Assembly: GCA_943737045.1 (NCBI GenBank)
Contig: CALSFV010000385.1
Coordinates: forward strand, 124,001 to 188,000
From: Parapristionchus giblindavisi
Lineage: Eukaryota; Nematoda; Chromadorea; Rhabditida; Diplogasteridae
Length of the DNA stretch: 64,000 bases
Direction of reading: 5' to 3'
Shown piece after piece: positions 24,172-40,553 of the stretch. Positions within the stretch are counted from its first letter, which is position 1. The number at the start of each line of letters is the position of its first letter. A program made the translations under genes and the position numbers. Under the pieces are notes generated by a model. That model was not told the DNA's origin and did not search any database. It saw only the letters and a list, made by a program, of their open reading frames with translations.

Positions 24172-25178
24172 ATGAAATGGTTTCACTTCATCTATTTATC
24201 ATATTGTGAGTAGAACCTAATATAACAATAAAAATATTGTAACCATATTTGCGCAGATTGATCCAACTACTGTTTGTACACGGTAAGATTGCACATATCA
24301 ATCAATAAATCAATAATTCATAAACATAGTTGGAAGTGACAGTACATGTGATGATGTAGATGTGGAGAAGATAACATTGAATTCTTTGACAAATACATTA
24401 ACGGTAGATCAAATATAAAATGAAAGAAAATCAATATATATATATATATATATATGATTGTAGATCAAAGAAGGAAAGAGTGTACGACTTGTTGTAGATC
24501 GTAAACTAATGGATGGAAATGAGGTTACTGTATCTATATCTCATATTACAGTATCCCTTGTATTTCATATTATCATTTAAGTTATTCTGGCAAGCCGGAG
24601 GATCACCCATTATGGAATATCAACCATTTCTTAAATGTTCTGAACAATTCCCTAATATTGTAGTTGATATCAATGATAGAGATCTACTTATAATCAATGT
24701 ATTCATCATTCATTCAATTCAAAATATTGATTATTCACTTAGATCGAACAAACTTCTCTTGTGCAACGTCTCTATGTAAAGAATGGACATAAAGCTATCA
24801 GTGTTCATATCAATATTGAACGGTATGTCGTATTCCATTCTCGATCAATAATCAATATATTTCAGAAATTCTGAACCAGATGATATAGGAAATCTTCTCA
24901 AATGGATTATATTCATCTCAGGTATATATTACTCACTGTGATCATCATTATTCATCTTCATATTCAGTATTCCTTATCTCTATGATAGTATTTGTTATAA
25001 TAATGAAGGTACAACGACGACTGAAGAAGAAACAAGAAGAGAAAGATAAAGCTAATAAGTCTAATAAGGTAATCAATATTTCTCATCTACAGTAATCGTA
25101 ATAGTATTGATCCAGAGTGAAAGGATACAAGAAGTAACAGCCCCTCCTCCTGATGATACTGTACTCAATAATGTATAG
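24172..25178 (+). CDS. single-pass type I membrane protein, unknown family
   Basis: Nine exons: 24172-24209, 24257-24282, 24330-24403, 24464-24550, 24582-24698, 24743-24822, 24866-24921, 24968-25068, 25116-25178, giving 642 nt and 213 aa. Residues 1-24 are hydrophobic (MKWFHFIYLSY, then LIQLLFVHV) and look like a signal peptide. An extracellular or lumenal part of about 115 residues follows; its beta-rich look (VRLVVDRK, VTVSISHIT, AISVHINIER) might be Ig-like. One membrane helix (WIIFISVFLISMIVFVIIM) is followed by a Lys/Glu-rich tail ending APPPDDTVLNNV. The exon 1 donor (GTAGAA) and the 31-base intron 4 are the weakest joins; other joins agree in phase. I do not recognise the family. Tail-to-tail with the URB1-like gene. 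Confidence 0.65.
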
Positions 25179-25393
25179 AATCAATCGATTGATTAAATTG
25201 ACTAATCAATCAATACATCCTATATTCCTTTTCACACAACGAATCGATATTAAAGAATAATGTGTATTCTTTCAAACATCAACAAGTAATCGATAACAAT
25301 ATAAAAAGAGATAATAAGTGATCAAACCTCTCGATGGAACAATGAACAACACTCGTAGGGTTGAATAACAAAACAATCAATCAATAATATGAT

Positions 25394-27745
25394 CTACTCT
25401 TCTTTCTTTTCCTCAACAATCCATTCTTTAGCTACACATTCTTCAGCATCTTTCATATGTTTATATGACACGGCTTCTTTTCCATTCAACAAACGACCAA
25501 CCTTAAGAAGATTTAATCGATTGATTTTCTAAAAGATCAAAGATCAATGAACTTACAGTAGGAGTAGTAATCCTGGCGATAGTGTGACATACTGTAGCTC
25601 CACTCTTTCCTCTTCCATATACTCTTGCATTCTCTAACAGAATGTAATAGATCTCACCCAAGTAGATCGTTTCCCATCTACTTATTGATTCACGCTACAA
25701 ACATAATCATTGATTGATTGATTCAATTAAATCGATAATGATTGATCTACCTGAATAGTATGAGCAATCCATCCAGCTAGATTATGTCGAAGTAGACAAT
25801 CATACGCACCAGCAGGAATACTTACAACCGACTCAAAATGATCAATTATCGATTGATATATTATCGATTAATATATCATCATTGAATGGAATCGATCAAT
25901 ACCTTGATTACAGCCAGACAGCCTTTCCTTGTATTCATTCGAGATAGACAGGAAGAGAACAACGATAAGATTAGACGAAGACCTGATCTGAAGGAATAAG
26001 AATAACCAAAGATCAAAGATCAAAGATCAAGACACGGACAATGACTGAGTTTAAGAGCAGATAGTATACCTATTCTGTAGTACTTGATAATCTAATGGAT
26101 CGATAATGGAAGAAGAGATTAGATTAAGTAACCAAATCTGTTCATCTTCAAAATGTTCAGTTGATGAAGAGATAAGAAGTTTGAAGAGTTCAGGAACCTC
26201 AAATCATATTTATCTTTTCATTCATAGTTTTAATTTAAAAAAAAGATATATCGATGATTCACGAAACAAAAATATATAAAAGAATATTACCTGATTCATT
26301 TCAATAGTTGGTTTGAGTGTAAGGAAAGCGAGAATAGGAGAATAGACTGGATGAGATGCATTGAGAAGAAGTTTAGATACACGAGCAAAGAAATGGGTGA
26401 TGACTGGAAAGCGTGAATAGACTATTGATTGATTAATTGATTGATTCATTAATTGATTGTGACCTACCATGAGGAACACGAGGGACTTCACTCTCAAGAC
26501 TATTCTTATACAGACGAATTAGATATACAAATAAACTCTTTTCTACGAATTCATCCGTCTATAATCAATCGATAAATCAATAGAGATCAAAGATCAAGTG
26601 TACCTTCAATTCCATAAGAAGTGATAGATATCTTTGCAATAATAATAGTCCTAATCTTCTTATTTCTTCATCTGAACTACTAGATGATGCAAAGGCTAAA
26701 GCTAGACAATTCTTCTCAACAAATAATCGACATGATAACTGAAGAGTTACAATCAATATATACCGTATACCTACAGTATCTTAGTCACTTGACTACCGTA
26801 TGCTTACAATTAATGAAGCAATACAGTAATGACTTACTTCAGATGCAGGATGGACAATTGTTAAGAGTAGTCTCAGAATGTATTTCATATCATACAATTT
26901 ACCGTTCTTCTCATTATCAATCGATATCTTCTTATCTCCAATGATTACGGTAGTCCACAATTGAGTTGGATCTAACCATTCAATAACCTATCAATCATCG
27001 ATTAGATAATAAAGAGATTTAATTGATCTACCTGATCAGGGGTCAATTTGACATGAAGAAATCGTCCGAGTTTCTTTAATTTATCATAATTCTCTCTAGC
27101 TCGAACATCAAAGATTAGGGGAGATAAGGCACTGTATCAATCAATACTCATTATTCATTCGACAATCAATCAATCAATACCTTAGATTTACTTTAAACTT
27201 AGTGTCCAATATAGATAAACAATGAAATATTGATTGATCGATAGTAGTTCGAGTAGCTGCATATGAACATAGAAGAGATGAAAGGAATGGAACTGATGAT
27301 GCAGAGGAACGAACTAATTCACGTGATGATTCCTAAACAATATTAGTCAAGTTTATAATATAGATAGGACACAACTGCAATACTACTACAGTAGTGCATA
27401 AACCTTACATCATCAATCCTATCATGTAGATAGTTCTTTAATCGTTCCAATACTTCTTCATTCACAATAGTCATATCAGTTATCTCATCGAATATTGAAG
27501 TAGATGACTGAATGAATAGATATCTAGACAATACCATATCAACAATCATCATTCCCAACCTCTTTATTCTTCTTACTCTTCTTTTTCTTATCTTTCTTCG
27601 ACTTCTTCTCACTATTCTCAACATTCTGAATGGATCAATCAATCAATAGACTACAGTAACCCTCAATACAACCAACCTCTATCTTCATTCTCTTCTCTTG
27701 TTCACTCTCATCTTCGACTTCACTTCTTCGTCTTTTCTCACCCAT
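25394..27745 (-). CDS. URB1: URB1/Npa1-like nucleolar pre-ribosome protein, short form
   Basis: URB1 (Npa1) works in early 60S ribosomal subunit assembly in the nucleolus. Fourteen exons: 27677-27745, 27560-27625, 27409-27507, 27181-27332, 27032-27131, 26838-26987, 26604-26738, 26468-26558, 26291-26403, 26070-26197, 25903-25987, 25751-25831, 25557-25694, 25394-25501, giving 504 aa. The N-terminus is Lys/Glu-rich (KKSKKDKKKKSKKNKE) like a nucleolar signal. The rest resembles the URB1 C-terminal helical-repeat region, notably FFARVSKLLLNASHPVYSP, VPELFKLLISSS and IIDPLDYQVLQNRSG. Family members are usually far longer (over 1500 aa in yeast and human), so this is a C-terminal-only or split version, or the upstream part lies elsewhere. 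Assignment rests on recalled resemblance, not a search. Confidence 0.7.
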
Positions 27746-28656
27746 ACTGTAGACAGGATATTGATTGATTTCATTTGATGATTAATTGACCATGATAGAT
27801 ACGGTATAATTGTCTCAAACAACTTCATTCATTCTTTCAATACTCTTCAATCATCATGACAAATATTTCCTTTATTCACAATTCAATTGGACAATATTCG
27901 ATGAATGGAAGATGATACAACATGAATGATTGAGAATGGATCATATCGATCGATGGTAATGCTTAGTGAAGAATTGAACAAGTGTATGATTTGATTGACA
28001 GAAATGAAGAGTACGGTATTAGACATATCATATTATGATATGAATATGATGATAAGTGAGGGTGACATATGAACGAATATGGGAGAATGGGATAAGTTAG
28101 CAATTATCAGATGTAATTTACATGTAAAGGGATTGGAAGAAGTAGTTGAACCATTATTGTTCATGACTATATGATATTAGATGGATCTGGTTGCAGATAG
28201 TAGTTGGAATGAAATGGACTGAATTGAAGACATAGAAGATTCAATAGGACAATGAATGAATTGAAATTGAACAAATTAATTGAACGAATAAAACTATCGA
28301 TTGAATTGAACATAAAAGAAGGAGTGAAAGAGCTCAAATGGGTAATAGAAGGACAAGGCGATGTGAAAGATCAAAGATCAAGTTGGATTGAGAGACAGAT
28401 ATAATAAATTGATTAAAAAGGAGACAAGCGCAAGCATTACTCGAATAGATTTATAGAGATAGACTCTGGTAAAATTATATTTCCTTTTGTTTTACATATC
28501 ACAATTTTGACGGGCTTATGAATAGAATAGGAAGGAGATTGTGGACATTAGGAGAATTAAACAGATATCATTTATATTAGACAGACGGACAAATAGATGG
28601 ATTAGGTTAATCGATAAATAGAATATCGATTAGTGATCGATAGATCAATGAACGCA

Positions 28657-31033
28657 TTAGAATTCGACATCAGTCCGGAATTCATCATTATCATCATCAT
28701 TATGAATAAGAGTAGTCTTACTACTTGATCTACTTGATATAGACGAAGATAAAGATGATAAAGTACTAGACTCATCATCCCACATATCACCCTACAATCA
28801 ATGATATATTGATGACTATATACGAGTGATAAGTCATCAATAATATAGAATTACTTACCGCAAAAGCCTTCTCCATCATTATCTCTTCATTTCTTTCAGC
28901 AATTCGAGATGTAACTGATTCCTTCGGAGATCTAAATCATTCAAATGAAATTATAGGCGCATGCTGTCATTATACACTTTAGTTATCAAAGAAAGTTGGA
29001 AGCCGAAAATTGTAGATCTTAAATTTTTTTCCAAATCAAAAACACTTCTCAAAATTAAAATAAAATTTAAATTAAAGTAATTAATATTATAATTAATAAG
29101 TAGGAGCGGGCGCTAAACGTAGAAACCCGAGACTTAGCATGAAATCAACTAGGTGCGCTGAAATGTTGCACATTGTCTAATTCAGCTACGCTTATCTTGT
29201 CTGTGACCGCGAACTTTCAGAAAAGATATAGAACGCTACAATTTTGCAAATATGACAAACCGATGGCGCCGAGCTCAAATCTGTAGTAAGATTCAGTCTC
29301 TCATTTCATTCCGTGTAGATATTCTACATCGGAGCGGTCGTCTTTCATGTTTTTAAGATCAAATCAGCTGAAACTTTGCACATTTGGTAAACAAAGGGCG
29401 CTGAGTACAATCTGTCAGATCAGGTGCGATCATAGGTTGAAAAGTATGTTGCAAAGTACCAAGCCTGGCCGGATTTTGAGCTAAAATTTCACAAAAATTG
29501 TTACCGACTTCCTTTACAGTACTTTTCGCATCAACATATAAATCTTGTGTTTACAATGATTTTAAGCCTGCTCTTAAATTTAAAAAAATAGATATATGCT
29601 ATATACTAGTAAAGAAAGAGACGTTTGTTAGTATAATATGAAATCTCTAGTAAGATAATGATATAAATAGTATGAACTCACTTGACTATACTCTCAGCTG
29701 TACATCCAATCCTGAGTAGACTATCGAAACGAAGATTGGATACTGATATACGAGACTAAATAAACACATTATCATTGTATTCTATTGATTAAAACATTTG
29801 AGATAGACAATATTGTAATATTTAGACTATTATATATAGTATCATTATGATGAATCATTTACCTGTATTGTCTTAGCTCTTTCCATCTTCGATTTATATG
29901 AAGGCACTTTCAATGTATTTTCTCGTTCAACATTTGCTTTGATATAAGCAAGATCATCATCAGAATCAGAATCATCATCTTCATTCATTGATGGAGTGAA
30001 ATCTAGAAGATGAACACATCAATGTCACGTAAGACTAGTTAATCACATCTATATAACGTAGTACATTTTATAATAGATATGATAATATAAGAGTATATAT
30101 AAATAATCTGGACAATTGAACCTCACCATATTCATCTTCATCACTATTCCACCCAACAATTCCAAGTAGTTCATCTAATTCATCCATTCCTCCACCATAT
30201 CTTCCATTACAATGTCTATCTCCACCATTCCTTATTCTTTTCTTTCCTTTTATCGTTCGACGACCATTGAAACCACTACAACCATAATATTTCAATATAA
30301 TCACAAGTTAATGTCAACAATATTAAAGTGAATACAAGTAAAGAAAAATAGGAAGAATAAACTAACAAAGCTGATGTGGTTGATTTGAAATCATGCAATC
30401 CATAGATGGAAGTTGACCTAGATTGAACTGTTGTTGTCGAATTCTAAAATAAAATGAATTTGATCAAGATTAGAATTGAATAGGAAAGAGCAGAAAGGAT
30501 ATAACGCACCTGAGTGGTGTACTGCACCACATTGTCCACTCTCTCCACTAACACATTACCGCTACATACCTGGAAGAAGGGATGTAACCAAAAATGAAAA
30601 GTCTTTTCTCAATTTTGTTTTGGTTACCAACAATAAAAAAACACCAAAAAGTTATCAAAAGCTATCGCATTGCAGTAAAATAGTTCCCAAGCAATAGTAA
30701 TGAGCGAAATTTCTCACAAGTAATAATTTACCAACAAAAATATATGTGCGAGCAAAATATAAGTCTAACGAATCAGGAAATAAGATTATTAAGAAACTAT
30801 ATGATTCTGCCCGTATAATTTTAGTCAGAGATAAACCAAAAAAAGTGTGCAAGGCCAAAAAATTGCAACTCTACCCTGGAATACAACACATTCGATTTTA
30901 TCAATCAAAGCTATGACGAAAAAATCAAAACAAAATTATGATGAAAAATAGCGTGTTCGATTTTTTTTGAAATCTGCACCAACCACAATTAATTCAAAAG
31001 ATTTTTTGAAGTGTTTACCTTCCGTTTTCCCAT
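28657..31033 (-). CDS. unknown acidic and serine-rich 220-aa protein
   Basis: Seven exons: 31019-31033, 30367-30443, 30127-30275, 29863-30002, 29682-29755, 28859-28931, 28657-28791, giving 663 nt and 220 aa with all phases agreeing. A basic start (MGKRK, later RRTIKGKKRIRNGG) is followed by acidic runs (SDEDEYDF, EDDDSDSDDD), a more conserved-looking stretch (SVSNLRFDSLLRIG) and a Ser-rich stretch before a DDDNDEF tail. No signal peptide or membrane helix. The five-residue first exon followed by a 575-base intron is the least certain part. Composition suggests a nuclear or phosphorylated adaptor; no family recognised. Introns 1 and 5 are long for this genome and hold AT-rich, possibly repeat-derived sequence. 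Confidence 0.6.
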
Positions 31034-32513
31034 TTGATTCTTTATTGTTGATTAGATTGAAGAGATGAGGTAGATCGAGAAGATAAGATAATAGATATAA
31101 CTCTTACTCCAATTTGTCTGAAAACAATCCAATTGTATAAATGATTATTTAATTCTTAGAATGATATTGCGTATTCAAGACTAATTGAGGTAATATCTTC
31201 CAGATAATACATTCTACTAACATTATCTAATCAGATAATCTGTGAACCGAGAACTCGGTCCACTTATTTCGCAAATTACAGTAAAATTCAAATTCAACAG
31301 ACTAATCGGTTGATTTTATAAGAATACATAATATAAAATACAAATTGTCTCAATAATATGTTTCAGTAATAATCTGTTAATAATAATAAATAGATAAGAA
31401 AAATACATATATAGATAACAAACCAATGAACTAACTATGTGATGAATACATTTGTATTTAATCACTCCCGATACACAATATATACACTGATAATTCCACT
31501 TATCTAAATAAATAATTCATCACATTAGTAATAAGAACGATTAATCATAGTGAGAGGTCCGAAAAGTCTGAATTATGATGGCGCGCGGTGTATAAATGAA
31601 AAGAAGAAGAAAGGGAAAAGAAAAGAATAATCTCTCATACTGTCTCGCCTCTCTAGACACGCCGTAAGCACACTATAGATAGAGAATGAGAGGAGAGAAT
31701 AGAATGGACAGAGATAGATGAGAGAGTATGTAGATATGAGAGAGTATAGACAGATGGAGAGAATATGGACAAATGAGAGGGTGGAGGCTATACCAGACAT
31801 AATGTGGTGAGATAGGACACCCTACGGATTTGAATAGTCTAGGTGGTATCGACCAATTCTAGAAGTGTCTAGGTATTGAGTAATGTAGTCATTACAAGAG
31901 AAATAGGTTAGATGGTGAGGATAAGACTTCACATTCAACAAAAGTTCTCATTGGTACAATAGAATACAATTAAAATACAATAATAGATGAAAATCTAAAT
32001 ATGAGATTATCGAGAACACAAAATAGTATTTCTTTAAAAATATGGCTCTTTGTTTATCTGATATACGAGGCAAAATATCATAATAGATAATATCACCATC
32101 TATTGTCATTTACAAACGGGATCAATACAATCTGTTGATCGATCAAGTACTGTAACCAAAGTATTTTCAACGTAGCCTCCACATTCAAACCGATTAAGAT
32201 ATAAGAAAGAAATATAATATATTTATCGAGTTGGTATATCACAGACTATATAGTAGAGGTTAGATCTATATCTATAAAGGTTTCTCCTGTACAATTGAGG
32301 GCACTTGGATACGGTATATCAGTGGATTGCTATTACAGTATACAACTAGATGGTTGAAAATAGTACGCGTAGATGACTAGAGGGAGGAAGAGTTAACAAT
32401 GTTCAGATTAAATAAGTCATTAGAATCAATGAACATGACAATACTAAATACATTGAAAACATGCAATATAGAGTATGTATTACGGTAGACGACGATTCTC
32501 AATCATCAATCGA
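31034..32513. other. intergenic region
   Basis: AT-rich, without a coding segment I can support. Scattered TACNGTA heptamers and short GAGAGAATATG-like repeats (31680-31790) are present. It separates the unknown acidic gene from the aldehyde dehydrogenase on the same strand by almost 1.5 kb, too far for a typical nematode operon. Confidence 0.45.
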
Positions 32514-35845
<3,332 letters not shown>

Positions 35846-36482
35846 GGTAGTGTATGAGAGATATGAGAGACGATGAATTCGATGAATAGAGAGTATCTCC
35901 TGACAGAGAAACAATCATTATACTCCTCCCCTTATTCTACCCAGTACACTGTCAAAACAATTATCACATCAAGAACAAATAGAATAATGGAATGACAAAT
36001 CACAGAATCGAGAAAAGACGAAATAGAAATGAGACGAAATGTGTTTGAAGTCATATCGAGAAGGAGGAGTTTGAGTGATACAAGAATCACACTACAACAC
36101 GATCACACTATGATACACGGAATAGCATAGACTCTACTGTTCTAACGATCGTGATGAGAAGACAGAAAAAGAATAGAGTCAAAGCCCAGATCAATCTCAA
36201 ACAATAACTTCTCAAGAAACAACATTAAATTGAGAAACCTGGCTAGAAAGGAGAAATGTTTATGAAAGGTATAGGTTCAAGCGAGTAGAGACTAAATGGT
36301 AAGAGTAACGATACAAACGTTCACATTTCAATCACGACCAATCACAAGAACTGCTCAGAGAAAGATAGAAAGGGAACTTGAAACGAAAATAGCGGAGTAA
36401 CTTATATTTTTTAAACAAAAAATACATACCGTATTCTAGTCAACATCCTATCATGAACTAACCTTTTTTAAATATTTTTAAT

Positions 36483-38701
36483 TTAAGAGACCGGCTCGGT
36501 AAGACTCGAGCATTTTGACCCAATGCCGGACATTCGCGAGGACTTATCTGGCCCTCAATACTTTCATCATAGACACATACCGGGGGGAGACCGATGAAAG
36601 TCATAGTGAAAATGCCCTTAGGCTCAAACCCGGCTCACATATGTCACATTAAGTAAAAAATTGAAAAATTCATAACTTTTCAATGGTCATAGCTAGCAGC
36701 GTTATTTCTTTTTATTGGTGAATAACATGTTATGCGCCCTTATAAACACAGCTGAGCAGTAATATCATATCGTTTTGGATATGTTTTTTCGTGTATAATT
36801 TTCCGATTTTTCCTCTTCCATCCTCGTTGAAGAGAGACGGCAAGGATTGACATAGTACATATTGTAGCCCTGACACTTCTCTACATGATGGTCACATTCC
36901 CTTGGAAATCCAACTTTTCTGAAGCATCGAGAATTGCAACTGAATGTGAGATATGTGTAATTTGCAAAAATCGAAAATTAAATTTCTTGTAAATCGCAAA
37001 AGTAGTAGGTAGCTTTATTATGTCATTTTACTTGTTGTGATGCGCCTACACAGAAAAAATATACAAGTAGACTCAGACTACATTTTAAAAAAATTTTAAA
37101 AATAATTATTTTATTTTTATTTTTTTCAACCCCGACATTGAGTCGACCGTCAAGGCAAGTTGATTCATAGGGCGGATGGTAGCTGATGCATGTCTGTTTG
37201 CGAAAACAACTGCCACGTAAAGAATCGTCGTTTCGCAGATCTAGAATTTATTTTTTTAATTATCAAACTTGAAAAATTACATGTTTCTTTCATATAAATC
37301 GGTTGGAAGGTGGCGTCGGCAGCCAAAGCTGTACCATTGTTATCAGTAGGATTGTACTATACTGCACTACCGTAACCGTCAAGAATCGTGAACTGATTTT
37401 TTTTCAGTCGATCAATGATTCTCAACCATGACCCCGGGTTCATGGTTGAGAATGGCTGAGGTCGAAAAATTCATGATGATCCCAGACCAAATACTATTTG
37501 GCAATATATCAACAGTGAGCCAACTTCTAGTTTTCTGAATACCGTAACCCAAACTACAGTAATTGTAAGGCACGCACCTGAATTTTCCGGGAACTTCACC
37601 ACATTATTATAGGGTACGGTAACTAGATTACTGTAGTTTGGGTTACGGTATCCAGGAAACTAGAAGTTGGCTCACTGTTGATATATTGCCAAATAGTATT
37701 TGGTCTGGGATCATCATGAATTTTTCGACCTCAGCCATTCTCAACCATGAACCCCGGGTCATGGTTGAGAATCATGGATCGACTGAAAAAAAAATCAGTT
37801 CGCAATTCCTGACGGTTACGGTAGTACATAAGCGTACACTCCTACTGATAAAAATGGTACAGCTTTGGATGCAGTACGCTACCTTCCAACCGATTTATAT
37901 GAAAGAAACATGTAATTTTTCAAGTTTGATAATTAAAAAAATAAATTCTAAATCTGCGAAACGACGATTCTTTACGTGGCAGTTGTTTTCGCAAACGGAC
38001 ATGCATCAGCTACCATCCGCCTTATGAATCAACTTTCCTTGACGGTCGACTCAATGTCGGGGTTGAAAAAAATAAAAATAAAATAATTATTTTTAAAATT
38101 TTTTAAAATGTAGTCTGAGTCTACTTGTATATTTTTTCTGTGTACGCGCATCACTACGAGTAATATGATATAATAAAACTACCTACTACTCTTGCGATTT
38201 ACAAGAAATTTAATTTTCGATTTTTCAAATTACACATATCTCACATTCAGTTGCAATTCTCGATGCTTCAGAAAAGTTGGATTTCCAAGGGAATGTGACC
38301 ATCATGTAGAGAAGTGTCAGGGCTACAATATGTACTATGTCAATGCTTGCCGTCTCTCTTCAACGAGGATGGAAGAGGAAAAATCGGAAAATCATACACG
38401 AAAAAACATATCCAGAACAATATGATATTACTGCTCAGCTGTGTTTATAAGGGCGCATAACATGTTATTCACCAATAAAAAGAAATAACGCTGCTAGCTA
38501 TGACCATTGAAAAGTTATGAATTTTTCAATTTTTTACTTAATGTGACATATGTGAGCCGGGTTTGAGCCTAAGGGCATTTTCACTATAACTTTCACCGGT
38601 CTCCCCCCGGTATGTGTCTATGATGAAAGTATTGAGGGCCAGATCGAAAGTCCTCGCGAATGTCCGGACCATGCACGAGTCTTACCGAGCCGGTCTCTTA
38701 A
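36483..38701. mobile_element. 2.2-kb palindromic element flanked by TTAA
   Basis: TTAA is followed by GAGACCGGCTCGG at the left, with the complement then TTAA at the right. Arms of about 1.08 kb (to about 37566 and from about 37625) match closely with scattered substitutions around a spacer of about 60 bases. TTAA at both ends is the target duplication of piggyBac transposons and of nematode palindromic PALTTAA repeats. No transposase is present; open frames in the arms are mirrored noise. It is a non-autonomous foldback element. Confidence 0.8.
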
Positions 38702-40553
38702 GAAAAAAACTTCGTTGCAAAGAGTTTTCTTTTACAATCTTCAAGAATTGATACACAAAATATAAGTTAAATGATCTAAAACGAAATTAAATAATATAAT
38801 TAGTGTTTGACATAATTGAATTTCTATATTTCATTCAACGCATAAATATTAAATTATTGTTCCAAAATAACTTTCACATTTATTTTTTTAACATCTAGAT
38901 GCCCTGTAGCTTGACAGAATTGTGAGATGCAAACAAGGAAAACCTCGCATGGAATATGATAATAGGTTTATAAGAAAGAAATAGTTTAATAGTTTACTAA
39001 TTTTATTTCATAAGGTAGCAGTTATGTGAGAGAAACTCATGTATGAGATTAAGTTAACTAATTTCCAAAATAGTTTTATTTTAATGATTCATATAAATTT
39101 TGGGATTGGTGTATTCCAGATGCCTGTCAAGTCTAGTAATGAGTCTCCATAGTCATCCAAACCATTTCTCCATCTCTGTGGAAAAAACCAATTAACTTAT
39201 TTGAAGAGACTTTCGTCAAGGTCTTTGGGATGAATTACATATTCTTCGAAACCCTTGTAAAAACCAAAACAAATGTGAATGTAATCTTCTCCATTGAAAA
39301 CTGTTTATTTCATGCCAATTTTTAATAGGAATAGATACTTAGGTTCACTAATTTCCATGATGTTATGTCATTAAAATTGTCGTAAAGACACAATGGTTTC
39401 AACTTTTGGTTTTGACAAATTTTGATGTTTTAAAAAAAATCCTACGTTTGACGCTACTGGTTCCAAAAACTTTTTTGTTTTGCTTTTAAAACCAAAATTC
39501 AAAATAATCTTAAACAATGGATATTCAAATGTCACATACTTTTTTTAAATTTCCCTTTTCTGAAGTTTCTCATTTAGGATATTTTTTTTCATTTTGCTGA
39601 TGAATCTTGGTATAATTAATGATACTCTGCTTCGTTTTTTTTCTCTGAAGTAATGTTTGGACCTAAAGATATTTTGATTTCTTCGTTTTTGGATGCAGTC
39701 CTGAATGCTTCCAGAAATGTTATGAAAAAATTTAAAAACCGTTCGTTATAAATGGAAAAAAAATAAAAACGCCTATTTTATTTTTTCACTCCTAGATACA
39801 TATGGTTGCACTAAAATAACTCAAATGAACGAAAATCAACACTGTTCAGTTTTGTCTAACTTTCCTCTTTTTTTCTTCTCTTGTTTTTACTGCATCAATA
39901 GCATCAACTTATTTTACTAAATACCGTACTGCCAAATAAATAGTTCTCTTATCGAATTTTCCCATTACGGCTCATTTTATATGTTTGGATAAAGGTAAAT
40001 CCAAATATAAATTATTCATTTATGGCAGAACAGATAATCACAAATGAAAGTAAAATGAAAAAAAAGCAAAAAACTGAGGGCAGTAAAATTTTGAAAAAAA
40101 AAAGTTCTTTTCTATTAAACAAAGAAGATAATAAGCCTATTTCGTCTCTTATTGCAATTGAAGTACTCTTATATAATCATATCGATATAAAAAAAAACCT
40201 TTTCAATCCTCTTTGAATGGAAATAACTTGTGCTTATTACTGAATAAATTAAATCTGCTATTAATGTCTTGATGTATACAATTTTCAATTTACTTTATTT
40301 AAATAACTTTACAACCTTGAAATACTCCAAATATTGAAGTGATAATAATGAGGATTATTAATATGTATTGATGAACTCGCTTTCTCTCTTGAAATGACTG
40401 TTGTGGAAATGCCAAAGTGTTAATGAATGAATGATAATATGATAATAGATATAAAATAAGGAAAGCTATAGATGACATCACAATCGATTGGAATACAATA
40501 GAATTCTACGGGATTATAACTTTGTACACGATGAAGAATTAGAAAGAAATACA
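38702..40553. other. gene-free AT-rich region
   Basis: Long A/T runs and no splice-consistent coding sequence. The 64-residue Lys-rich frame at 40022-40216 is what A-rich DNA gives by chance. Confidence 0.5.

Noticed and set aside
26000..26040. CRISPR-like array from GATCAAAGATCAA repeats
   Set aside because: Units are 8 bases, contiguous and without spacers, in a eukaryotic intron; simple repeat.
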